Shown: piece after piece, positions 25,126 through 32,430 of the stretch
Position numbering within the stretch: position 1 is the first letter of the stretch
Layout of the letters: every line of letters begins with the position of its first letter
Origin: Streptomyces brasiliensis
Lineage (GTDB): Bacteria > Actinomycetota > Actinomycetes > Streptomycetales > Streptomycetaceae
Direction of reading: 5' to 3'
DNA length: 64,000 bases
Assembly (NCBI RefSeq): GCF_014647875.1
Contig: NZ_BMQA01000024.1
Span: 1 to 64,000 of the forward strand
Translations under genes and position numbers: made by a program
The notes under the pieces: generated by a model
The model's database searches: none
What the model was told of the DNA's origin: nothing
Seen by the model: only the letters and a program-made list of their open reading frames with translations

Positions 25126-25893
25126 GTGACCAGCCCAATGGTGCAGCTCCATCACGACTCAGGCAGGGCGGAACTGGTGCTCAGTGCGCCGGAGCGCTCG
25201 AACGCCCTCGACCTCGACACGGCAGAACAGCTCCGCAGCGCCACCGCCGAACTCACCCGCATGCCAGGACTGCGTACGGTTCTGCTGCGCGCCGAGGGCA
25301 GGAACTTCTGCGTCGGAGGCGACCTGCGCTCGTTCGCCGCCCACAAAGACGGCCTCGGCGGCTACGTCGAAGCCGTGGCCACCGCCGCTCACGAGGCGCT
25401 GGAACATCTCAGCGGCCTCGCCGTCCCGGTGGTGAACGCCGTACAGGGCGCCGTGGCCGGCGCCGGCGTCGGCCTGGCCTTCTGCGGCGACATCGTCGTC
25501 GTGGCACGCTCCGCCAGGATCCGGCTGGCCTACACCGCCGTGGGGCTCTCTCCCGACATGGGCAGCAGCTGGATCCTGCCCCGGCTGCTCGGTCCCCGCC
25601 GAGCCGTGGAGCTGGCCCTCACCAACCGTGTACTGAGCGCCGAGGAAGCCGTCACCTGGGGACTGGCCAGCCATGTCGTCGACGACACCGATCTGATCGA
25701 ACGGGCCCGCGACATCACGCGGACGCTGGCCGAAGCGCCGGCGGAGGCCCTCGCCGCCACCAAGCGCCTTTTCCGGCAACCGGCCGACACGAGGAGCCTG
25801 CACGATCAACTCGCCCGCGAGAGCGACCTCATCTCCTCCCTGGCATCCTCGGGCCACGCCCAGGACGCCATCGAGAGCTTCCTGCAACGTTGA
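25126..25893 (+). CDS. Enoyl-CoA hydratase/isomerase (crotonase) family enzyme
   Basis: Acts on an enoyl-CoA or aromatic acyl-CoA. The 255-residue protein shows both oxyanion-hole segments, RNFCVGGDLRSF near 60-70 and GAVAGAGVGLAFCGD near 105-120, and the family pattern SPDMGSSWILPRLLG. The GTG at 25126 has GAGGAA upstream; an ATG four codons later is possible. It lies after the reductase gene with about 100 bases between and is followed by a MarR gene. It might be a hydroxycinnamoyl-CoA hydratase-lyase, a beta-oxidation hydratase or a decarboxylase; sequence alone does not decide. Confidence 0.82.
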   Translation: MTSPMVQLHHDSGRAELVLSAPERSNALDLDTAEQLRSATAELTRMPGLRTVLLRAEGRNFCVGGDLRSFAAHKDGLGGYVEAVATAAHEALEHLSGLAVPVVNAVQGAVAGAGVGLAFCGDIVVVARSARIRLAYTAVGLSPDMGSSWILPRLLGPRRAVELALTNRVLSAEEAVTWGLASHVVDDTDLIERARDITRTLAEAPAEALAATKRLFRQPADTRSLHDQLARESDLISSLASSGHAQDAIESFLQR

Positions 25894-25943
25894 GACTTCT
25901 GCCGCCGGACCACATTTCCGGGAGTTCTCACCTCTTTAATGTG

Positions 25944-25960
25944 CAGGTAACCTGTATGAT
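25944..25960 (+). promoter_or_regulatory. marR promoter with palindromic operator
   Basis: The perfect 11-bp palindrome CAGGTAACCTG (25944-25954) abuts TATGAT (25955-25960), a good -10 hexamer seven bases before the marR GTG. The transcript would be leaderless or nearly so. An operator directly against the -10 box fits repression by MarR itself. A one-mismatch copy occurs before the exporter gene at 53400. Confidence 0.65.
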
Positions 25961-25966
25961 TCATGG

Positions 25967-26461
25967 GTGGCGCTGAACGAAAACCCTTCGGCAAACCTGG
26001 CCTTGGAGCTCGTCCGGTCCATGGACCGCCTGCGTGGGCGCATCCGCTCGGAGACCGGCATGGGCGCCGGCCCCTGGAGCCGTAGCCAACTGGCCGCTTT
26101 GCACCGAGTGGTCTACGGACCGCCTGCCACGACGAGCGACCTTGCCGCGGCCGAATACATGCGCCCCCAGTCCATGGCCCAGACCCTGGCCGTCCTGGAA
26201 CAGAACGGCCTGGTCACGCGCAGCCCCGACCCCGACGACGGCCGCCGCATACTGATCACGGCCACCCCGCGCGGGCGAGAAGAAGCCGAGCGCTGGCTCG
26301 AAGCGCGAGAGGCCTGGCTCACCGCCGCCATCGACCAGACGCTGACCGGCAGCGAACGCGAGGGTCTGACCGCTCTGGTGGGAATCCTGGAGCGCCTGGC
26401 CGACTCGGACGCTCCGTCTGCCGCGCGCCGCAGCCACCGGCCCGCTCCGGAAAAACCCTGA
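25967..26461 (+). CDS. MarR-family regulator
   Basis: A 164-residue winged-helix repressor. The DNA-binding part is at about 50-105: TTSDLAAAEYMRPQSMAQTLAVLEQNGLVTRSPDPDDGRRILIT, with the wing containing the typical DxR. The flanking helices form the dimer interface. The GTG at 25967 is used because the -10 box lies immediately upstream and no ribosome site precedes it, as for leaderless genes. Beside a crotonase gene it recalls FerC, the MarR repressor that answers to feruloyl-CoA in sphingomonads; that parallel is inference. Confidence 0.88.
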   Translation: MALNENPSANLALELVRSMDRLRGRIRSETGMGAGPWSRSQLAALHRVVYGPPATTSDLAAAEYMRPQSMAQTLAVLEQNGLVTRSPDPDDGRRILITATPRGREEAERWLEAREAWLTAAIDQTLTGSEREGLTALVGILERLADSDAPSAARRSHRPAPEKP

Positions 26462-26522
26462 GCGCATCGGCAAGGAAAGAACACAGGGTTTCACCCCGAG
26501 GAGAAACCCGATGAACGCCGAA

Positions 26523-26556
26523 GTGCCGGCCCTGGAGTTCGATCCAGGGCCGGCAC
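26523..26556. terminator. Bidirectional terminator between marR and the catabolic operon
   Basis: A perfect 13-bp GC-rich stem (26523-26535 with 26544-26556), an 8-base loop and a following CTCCTTTTG on the plus strand. It sits 61 bases past marR and 11 bases past the stop of the last gene of the minus-strand operon. Confidence 0.8.
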
Positions 26557-26567
26557 CTCCTTTTGTG

Positions 26568-27584
26568 TCAGCTCTCCCGGCCCACACCGGGGAGTCGGAA
26601 GACCGAGAGCGCGTTCTCCGACAGAACCGCCCGCTTCTGCTGGGCATCGAGGAAATCGAAGCCCTCGATCACCGGGCGGATGTCGTCGAAGTCACGGCCG
26701 GTCTGCGGGTCGGGAGCGCTGCCGCTGCCCGGCTTCTCCGTCCCGAACAGCACACGGTCGGATCCCACCGTCCTCAGCAGCAGTTCCAGGGCCAGCGGAT
26801 GGTGCAGGACGGTGTCGAACCACAGACGGCGCAGGCTGTCGTCGAACGACTCCTGGAGAACCTGCCCCTGCCGCAGCCGCTGGTGCGCGCGGGCCGCCCG
26901 CCACCGGCCGATCTGGTAGGGCACGGACCCGCCGCCATGGGCGACGATGATCTTCAGCGTGGGGTAGCGCAGGAACACCTCCGAGTTCAGCAGCGACAGG
27001 ATCGCGATGCTCTCCTCGGTGATGAAGTGTTCGCTGTAGGTCTCCCGGCCGTTGTGGCAGCCACCGGAGTGAATGAGCGCGGGCACGTCCAGCTCGACCA
27101 GCTTGTCGTAGAGCGGATACCACCACTCGTCGCCCAGCGGCGCGACGTCCCCGGTGCCTTCCGACGGATCGGGGTTGAGGACGCACCCCACCATGCCGAA
27201 CTCGGTGACGGCCCGCTCGAGCGCCGCAGCCCACTGCTGCGGCGACTCGCCGTAAGCCTGGGGCAGACCCGCGACACCCGCCAGCCGTCCGGGAAACTGA
27301 GAAACCTGCCGGGCAATGGCATCGTTGACCGCATCCGTCCACCAGTGAACGATGCGGGCCGGCTGCGCGGAGTGCGCGCAGGAGAAGGGACGCGGTGAAA
27401 TCAGCTGAAGGTCGGTGCCGACGCTGTCCATCACCCCCAGCGTGTACTCCCCGCGCTCCTTGAGCTGCGCATCACTCACCCCGGCGCCGAAGTTGCCATG
27501 AGCCCCTCGCGAGGACAGCAGGGAGGCCTGATAGGCGTACAGCTCCGCCGGCGCGTTCAGGTGCGCATGGGCGTCGATGATCAT
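26568..27584 (-). CDS. Amidohydrolase-family hydratase, LigJ-like (copy 1)
   Basis: Resembles LigJ, the 4-oxalomesaconate hydratase of protocatechuate/gallate meta-cleavage, which adds water to yield 4-carboxy-4-hydroxy-2-oxoadipate. The 338-residue protein has the metal motif DAHAHLNAP (His 6, His 8), QLISPRPFSCAHSAQPARIVHWW, NPDPSEG, LGDEWWYPLYDKL, and further metal-site His in LIHSGGCH and IIVAHGGGSVPYQIGR. These blocks match my memory of LigJ closely. The ATG at 27584 follows GGAGATTTC and overlaps the preceding gene as ATGA. It is the last gene of the 13-gene operon and a paralog of the gene at 35797. Confidence 0.8.
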   Translation of the reverse strand: MIIDAHAHLNAPAELYAYQASLLSSRGAHGNFGAGVSDAQLKERGEYTLGVMDSVGTDLQLISPRPFSCAHSAQPARIVHWWTDAVNDAIARQVSQFPGRLAGVAGLPQAYGESPQQWAAALERAVTEFGMVGCVLNPDPSEGTGDVAPLGDEWWYPLYDKLVELDVPALIHSGGCHNGRETYSEHFITEESIAILSLLNSEVFLRYPTLKIIVAHGGGSVPYQIGRWRAARAHQRLRQGQVLQESFDDSLRRLWFDTVLHHPLALELLLRTVGSDRVLFGTEKPGSGSAPDPQTGRDFDDIRPVIEGFDFLDAQQKRAVLSENALSVFRLPGVGRES

Positions 27585-28723
27585 GAAATCTCCTTCAATG
27601 CAGTGAAATGCGAGGCGGTCGGCAAGGCCACCTGGTGCTCCAGGGACACCGGCGCGCCGGTACGCGCCGATTCGTGCACCGCCAGACACGTTTCCAACGT
27701 GGCAACACCCCACGCGCCGTCATGGACCGGCTGACGCCCTTCGAGCGCCGAGTCCATCTCGTCGAGCACCGCGTCCCAGCCCGAGAGCTGTCCGGCCACG
27801 GACTGCTCCCGCACCCCGGTCTCCTCGTGGATCAGAAGCCCCCTCGGCGTCAGCCAGACCGTGCCCTCGCTGAACGTGGCCACCGTGGTGCCGAACATGG
27901 GAGACACCTGCGTGACGGCCTCCCGCCCCGGCAGCGCGAAGTAGCGGCCGAGCGGCGGCCCCGGATCGATGTCGACGGTGGCGAGTTCCCCCACGCCCCA
28001 GGTCAGCAGCCGGCTGTCGAAGCCGCCCGTGCCGCTGTAATAGGCGCTTGCCTGCGCACCGTTGCCAAAACTGATGCAGGCGGAGAAGCCACGCTCCCGT
28101 CCCGCCGAGCCACCGAAAGTCATGGCGAAGACCCGTTGCGCGACGCCACCGCACACATAGCGCAGGATGTCGAACTGATGGGCTCCCTGACGCAGCACCA
28201 GCCCATTGCCCTGCCCCGCGTCCAGGTCGGCGGCAGAGCGGGGCCTGCGGTGCCAGTCCGTGTGGCAGGCGGACGCCACAGACAGCAGCGCGCCCAGCCG
28301 GACCTCCTCCACCAGGCGGCGCAGGGCCCGCACCGGTGCGTCACTGCTGTGGGTGGCTCCCACCAGCAGCACGACACCGGCCCGTTGCGCCGCCTCGACC
28401 ACCCGCTGCGCCTCTTCCAGCGTCACCGCCAGGGGCTTTTCGCTGATGACGTGTTTGCCATGCGCCGCAGCGGTCTCGACGGCGGCCCTGTGATGGACCG
28501 TCGGCGAGGCCACATAGATGACATCGACGTCTCGCGCACCGGCCAGTTCGTCGACGCTCGCCCAGACCGAGCAGCCCGCCTCCCGGGCCGCATGGGCCCG
28601 GGCGTCCTCGCTGATGTCGGCGACGCCCGACAGCCGGAACCGGCCGGTGCGCTCGGCCGCGGCGGCCATCAGCCGGCCGGCTGCACCCCAGCCCACGATG
28701 CCCAGACCACGCGCGGTACTCAT
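27581..28723 (-). CDS. Gfo/Idh/MocA-family NAD(P)-dependent dehydrogenase
   Basis: A 380-residue oxidoreductase with an N-terminal Rossmann fold (GIVGWGAAGR at about 7-16), the signature EKPLAVT near 93 and a C-terminal mixed sheet domain (about 125-340). LigC, the 4-carboxy-2-hydroxymuconate semialdehyde dehydrogenase of the protocatechuate 4,5 pathway, belongs to this family, which would fit beside a ring-cleavage dioxygenase and LigJ-like genes. Sugar or inositol dehydrogenases are the alternative. It overlaps both neighbours by four bases. Confidence 0.8.
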   Translation of the reverse strand: MSTARGLGIVGWGAAGRLMAAAAERTGRFRLSGVADISEDARAHAAREAGCSVWASVDELAGARDVDVIYVASPTVHHRAAVETAAAHGKHVISEKPLAVTLEEAQRVVEAAQRAGVVLLVGATHSSDAPVRALRRLVEEVRLGALLSVASACHTDWHRRPRSAADLDAGQGNGLVLRQGAHQFDILRYVCGGVAQRVFAMTFGGSAGRERGFSACISFGNGAQASAYYSGTGGFDSRLLTWGVGELATVDIDPGPPLGRYFALPGREAVTQVSPMFGTTVATFSEGTVWLTPRGLLIHEETGVREQSVAGQLSGWDAVLDEMDSALEGRQPVHDGAWGVATLETCLAVHESARTGAPVSLEHQVALPTASHFTALKEIS

Positions 28724-29322
28724 GCCAGTCCGTAGATGTCGAGCGTCGATTCCCCGGCCGCGAGACGGGCCCTGACGGATTCCTCCTTCTGCTCGCGCTG
28801 CTCGGCGCGCGCGGCGACATCGTGGAGGTGAGCGGGGGGAACGACCACGACTCCGTCGGCGTCCCCGACGACGATGTCGCCGGGCCGCACCGTCGTGGAG
28901 CCGATGGTCAGCGGGACCTGCAGACCGCCCTGCGCGGCGTCCTTGCCGGTGCCGCGCACGCACAGGCCGCGGGCGAAGACGGGCAGGCCCAGGCGCAGGA
29001 GATCGGCCGAGTCCCTGACACATCCGTCGATGACCAGGCCGCCCAGACGGCGCTCGGCCGCCGCGTGGGCCATGATGTCGCCCCAATAGCCGTACTCGAA
29101 GCCGCCGTTGGCGCAGGCCACGAGGATGTCGTTCGGTTCGGCAGCGTAGATGGCCCGGTGCAGCCAGATGTTGTGGCCGGGCGCCAGGTCCACGGTGAAG
29201 ACCCGCCCGCACACCCACCAGCTCCGGTCGAGCGGGCGGATCTGTGGGGGCAACGGGGCCGCCCCCGACTCGTGCAGGGTGGCCGTACCGAAGGGGTGCA
29301 GGTCCACTGCCACCCCGGTCAT
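28720..29322 (-). CDS. RraA-family protein, probable aldolase (copy 1)
   Basis: A 200-residue protein of the RraA/LigK fold. The central block DGCVRDSADLLRLGLPVFARG has the Arg-Asp pair used for substrate and metal in 4-hydroxy-4-methyl-2-oxoglutarate and 4-carboxy-4-hydroxy-2-oxoadipate aldolases. It is preceded by WGDIMAHAAAERRLGGLVI and followed by RPGDIVVGDADGVVVVP. The N-terminus differs from the other two copies (FGTATLHESG instead of STLSDALD). It probably cleaves or otherwise processes a late pathway intermediate. It starts in an ATGA overlap with copy 2. Confidence 0.78.
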   Translation of the reverse strand: MTGVAVDLHPFGTATLHESGAAPLPPQIRPLDRSWWVCGRVFTVDLAPGHNIWLHRAIYAAEPNDILVACANGGFEYGYWGDIMAHAAAERRLGGLVIDGCVRDSADLLRLGLPVFARGLCVRGTGKDAAQGGLQVPLTIGSTTVRPGDIVVGDADGVVVVPPAHLHDVAARAEQREQKEESVRARLAAGESTLDIYGLA

Positions 29323-29981
29323 GGCCGGCTGCCAGGGGTCTGGAGCCGGTGGTAGCCCGTCGCGGCGCGGGCCGCGTCCAGGCGTGACCCGGCGGCGACG
29401 GACTGCCGGATACGGTCTTCGGCCTCGTCGATCTCGGCGGCCACGGCGAGCACCCGCTCGGCCTCGGCAGCGGCGAGGACGACGACCCCGTCCGCGTCGC
29501 CCACGACGATGTCGCCCGGCGCGACCGTCACCTCGCCCAGCAGGACCGGCCGGCCGGTGTCGGCGAGCCGGACGCGGTCCTTGCCGGTCTGCATGGAGCG
29601 GCCGCGCGCGAAGACGGGGTAGTCGAGCTGCAGACTGGGCCGCACGTCACGGCAGACACCGTCGATCACGGTGCCGCCCACGCCGCGGGAGGAGGACACG
29701 TAGGTGAGGATGTCGCCCCAGACCGTGCAGTCCAGGCGGCCCTGGTTGTTCAGCACGACGATCTCGCCCGGGGCGACGTCGTCGATGTAGTCGCCGACCG
29801 TCCCCCCGGTGTCGTCGACGGGCTCGTACTGCCCGGTGAACGCCCGCCCGCACAACCGCAGGCGGGCGTCGAACGGCACAATCCCCGGCACCGCACCCGG
29901 CAGGCCGATCCGGTCCAGGGCGTCGGACAGCGTGGACGTGCCGATGTCGCGCAGCCGCTCGACGATGTCGTCATTGCCCAT
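29319..29981 (-). CDS. RraA-family protein, probable aldolase (copy 2)
   Basis: A 220-residue RraA/LigK-type protein with a standard N-terminus (STLSDALDRIGLPGAVPGI) and the catalytic block DGVCRDVRPSLQLDYPVFARG, then APGDIVVGDADGVVVL. The ATG at 29981 follows GAGGAGATG and lies inside the end of copy 3, an 11-base overlap. In a gallate/protocatechuate meta-cleavage pathway this class would split 4-carboxy-4-hydroxy-2-oxoadipate to pyruvate and oxaloacetate. Confidence 0.8.
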   Translation of the reverse strand: MGNDDIVERLRDIGTSTLSDALDRIGLPGAVPGIVPFDARLRLCGRAFTGQYEPVDDTGGTVGDYIDDVAPGEIVVLNNQGRLDCTVWGDILTYVSSSRGVGGTVIDGVCRDVRPSLQLDYPVFARGRSMQTGKDRVRLADTGRPVLLGEVTVAPGDIVVGDADGVVVLAAAEAERVLAVAAEIDEAEDRIRQSVAAGSRLDAARAATGYHRLQTPGSRP

Positions 29982-30633
29982 TGAGCATCTCCTCGTAGTC
30001 ACGGCCCAGCACCGCCGACGGGAGATCTCCGCGCCGCAGGCCTTCGGCCATCAGTCGTTCCTTGGCCACCAGCCGCTCCGCGTGCCGAAGGACGTCCTCG
30101 ATCCGCGAGGCGGCGATGAAGGCCACCCCGCTGGCGTCCGCGACGACCCAGTCGCCGTCCGCCACCGTGACCTCCCCGACCCGGATCGGCCGGCCGACGG
30201 TGTCCTCGACGTAGCGGCCGCGCGCGGTGAAGGGAACGGCCGTGCGGGCAGATACCGGCAGTCCCAGCTCGCGGATCTCATCGACGTCACGGCAGGCGCC
30301 GTCGATGACGATGCCGCCGATGTCGCGCAACCGGGCCGCCTGGGCGAGCAGGCCGCCCCAGGTGGCGGAGACCGGGGCGGCACCGGCTCCGGCCTGCTCC
30401 ACCACGATGATGTCGCCGGGCTTTGCCCGCTCGATGGCCGCGGTGCCCAAGTGCTGGGTGCTTGTGCGGCCTTGCGCGGGCACCGTACGCATCGGAATGA
30501 TGCGGCCGGCCAGGCGGCTGCCCTCCCACACCGGCAGCACGCCCGCGACCGCACCCGGCAGACCGAGTGCGTCCAGCGCATCGGAGACCACGCACACGTC
30601 CAGCGCGGCCAGCCGCTTGCCGTGGTCGTTCAC
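29971..30633 (-). CDS. RraA-family protein, probable aldolase (copy 3)
   Basis: A 220-residue member with VCVVSDALDALGLPGAVAGVLP at the N-terminus, WGGLLAQAARLRDIGGIVIDGACRDVDEIRELGLPV in the core and VADGDWVVADASGVAFI after it. The block following the catalytic RD reads PVSARTAVPF instead of PVFARG, so its specificity may differ from copies 1 and 2. The GTG at 30633 overlaps the dioxygenase stop (GTGA). An upstream frame extension is rejected because it runs through the dioxygenase gene. Confidence 0.78.
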   Translation of the reverse strand: MNDHGKRLAALDVCVVSDALDALGLPGAVAGVLPVWEGSRLAGRIIPMRTVPAQGRTSTQHLGTAAIERAKPGDIIVVEQAGAGAAPVSATWGGLLAQAARLRDIGGIVIDGACRDVDEIRELGLPVSARTAVPFTARGRYVEDTVGRPIRVGEVTVADGDWVVADASGVAFIAASRIEDVLRHAERLVAKERLMAEGLRRGDLPSAVLGRDYEEMLNGQ

Positions 30634-31604
30634 GAGCCGTCCCCGTTCCAGGCGAAGAACCCCATGCCGCAGCCCGAACCCGCCGCGGAACGGTAGGCCG
30701 GGATGTAGTCGACGGTCCTGCCCGGTATGCCGTGCAGGGCGGCGCCGACGGCGATCCAGTTGCGGATCTCCGAGCTGCCCTCGGTCAGCCCTTCCGCCGG
30801 AAGCTGCGCCAGGTCGTCGCAGTCGTGCCGTTCGAGCGCTTCCAGGAGCCTGCGGTCGAGCTTCTCGTCGATGATGGGATGGGTCAGACCACCCGAGGCG
30901 ATCAGGGCGACCCGCTTGTCGGACGGCCAGCTGTCGATCGCCGCCCGCAGCGCCCGGCCGATCTCCACACATCGCCGCGGAGTGGGCTGGTTGGGCGGGT
31001 AGTAGGTGTTGAGCATGATCGGCACGAGGGGCAGCCGGGGCAGGCCCTCGAACAGCCGCCGGTAGATGAAGGTGAAGGCATGGCCCAGCGTGCGGCCGGC
31101 CGGCTGCTCGGTGAACTGCGCGGCGTCGACACCCGACTCCACGAGCCGCTCCACCAGATGCAACCCCAGCCCGGGCTCGGTCCGATAGGTGTCTTCCTGC
31201 TCCGCGTGGTAGTAGCGGTAGGCGGATTCCATGGTGGACGGGTAGGCCGTCATGCCCGGCGGCCGGTCGTCGAGCGAGGTGCCCCAGAAGATCGACAGCG
31301 CGGGCATGATGTCGTCGAGGAACAGCTCACGCTGGTCGTCACCGATCACCACGAGGATGTCCGGCCGCATCGCCAGCAATTCCCGCCGCGTCGCCTCGAG
31401 AGCCCGCTGGCAGGCCTCGTGACGAGCCGTGATCACCCGCTCGTCCAGTTCGCCCGCCAGCTCGTCGGCCGTCCGGTCCGTGGGCGGCAGGCCCAACTCG
31501 GCGAGCCGGCCCTGCTCCAGGTCACCGTGGGCACGCCAGCCGCCCGGTTCGATCGACAGCTGCGGGCTGTGGGAGACGCCCGCACCGCCTACCAGAAGTG
31601 CCAT
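30630..31604 (-). CDS. LigB-type (class III) extradiol ring-cleavage dioxygenase
   Basis: Opens a catechol-type ring next to its hydroxyls using non-haem iron. The 324-residue protein starts MALLVGGAGVSHSP, with the first metal His at 12. The block expected to give the second metal His reads ILVVIGDDQREL, with Gln at 91. The catalytic acid/base His is in IASGGLTHPI and the Glu ligand in GSSEIRNW. It resembles LigB and the gallate or 3-O-methylgallate dioxygenases. No separate LigA-like small subunit is present. The ATG follows GGAGGAACTGAG. It is central to the operon and defines it as aromatic catabolism. Confidence 0.8.
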   Translation of the reverse strand: MALLVGGAGVSHSPQLSIEPGGWRAHGDLEQGRLAELGLPPTDRTADELAGELDERVITARHEACQRALEATRRELLAMRPDILVVIGDDQRELFLDDIMPALSIFWGTSLDDRPPGMTAYPSTMESAYRYYHAEQEDTYRTEPGLGLHLVERLVESGVDAAQFTEQPAGRTLGHAFTFIYRRLFEGLPRLPLVPIMLNTYYPPNQPTPRRCVEIGRALRAAIDSWPSDKRVALIASGGLTHPIIDEKLDRRLLEALERHDCDDLAQLPAEGLTEGSSEIRNWIAVGAALHGIPGRTVDYIPAYRSAAGSGCGMGFFAWNGDGS

Positions 31605-31605
31605 C

Positions 31606-32430
31606 TCAGTTCCTCCTCGTGACGTCTGCTGCCGCGCCCAGTGAGCGCAGGTAGAAGTCCCAGGTCCACTGCGCGTAGGTCCGCGCCGCGTTGCGGCTGC
31701 TGACGAATTCGGCCACCTCGGCGCTGTCCTCGGTACTCAGCAGCATCGGTTTCGCGCCCGCGACGCTGTGCAGACCGAGGGTCAGATCGGCCAGTGTCTC
31801 CAGCTTGATCGCACGTACGGTGGCCTGCCGGACGTCCTCGCCCACGGCGACGACGCCGTGTCCGCGCAGCAGACAGGCGTCCGCGTCGCCCATCGCGGCG
31901 GCCATGGCACCGCCCAGTTCGCGGTCGCTGATCAGCACCGCCCGCGGGTACACCGGCACGCCGCGCACGGCGAGTTCCATCGCGCCCGGGTCGTAGGCGC
32001 CGATCACCGGCTGCAGCGGAAGGTCCAGGACGCCGCACAGCAGTGAGGCGCGCGGGTGGCCGTGCACCACGGCGCCGATGTCCGGTCGGGCCCAGTACAG
32101 CTCCGTGTGGATGGCCCATTCACCGGGCAGGGCGTAGCCGCCGTCCAGATCGGCGTTGGTCGCGTCGAGACCGACGAGCTTGATGTCGTCGACGACGGTG
32201 AACTCGACCCCCGGGTCCCGCGGGGGGCGGCACCGGACGAGGAACTGCTCGGTGCCCGGCACCCGGACACTCACGTGGCCGGTGATCTCCCGGACGCAGC
32301 CCGTCGCGGCCAGGATTCGGCAGGACAGCGCGACCAGGGTGCGCAGGTCCTCCACGTCCGTGGTGGTGCTCAAGGGGTGGCTCCTCTCGGATGGTTTCGA
32401 CGGGGCGGAGAAGGTGCTCTGCACGGTCAT
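31606..32430 (-). CDS. Class II aldolase/adducin-family enzyme
   Basis: A 274-residue zinc-dependent aldolase-fold protein. The zinc ligands appear as HGHPR (about 122-126) and RGHGV (about 189-193), and the phosphate-loop region as EITGHVSVRV. Relatives include fuculose-phosphate aldolase and the 3,4-dihydroxyphthalate decarboxylases of Gram-positive phthalate degraders. Next to a phthalate-dioxygenase-like oxygenase the decarboxylase role is attractive but unproven. Its ATG at 32430 overlaps the CoA ligase stop; the first 20 residues are low complexity, and a start nearer TTTDVEDLRTL is possible. Confidence 0.8.
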   Translation of the reverse strand: MTVQSTFSAPSKPSERSHPLSTTTDVEDLRTLVALSCRILAATGCVREITGHVSVRVPGTEQFLVRCRPPRDPGVEFTVVDDIKLVGLDATNADLDGGYALPGEWAIHTELYWARPDIGAVVHGHPRASLLCGVLDLPLQPVIGAYDPGAMELAVRGVPVYPRAVLISDRELGGAMAAAMGDADACLLRGHGVVAVGEDVRQATVRAIKLETLADLTLGLHSVAGAKPMLLSTEDSAEVAEFVSSRNAARTYAQWTWDFYLRSLGAAADVTRRN

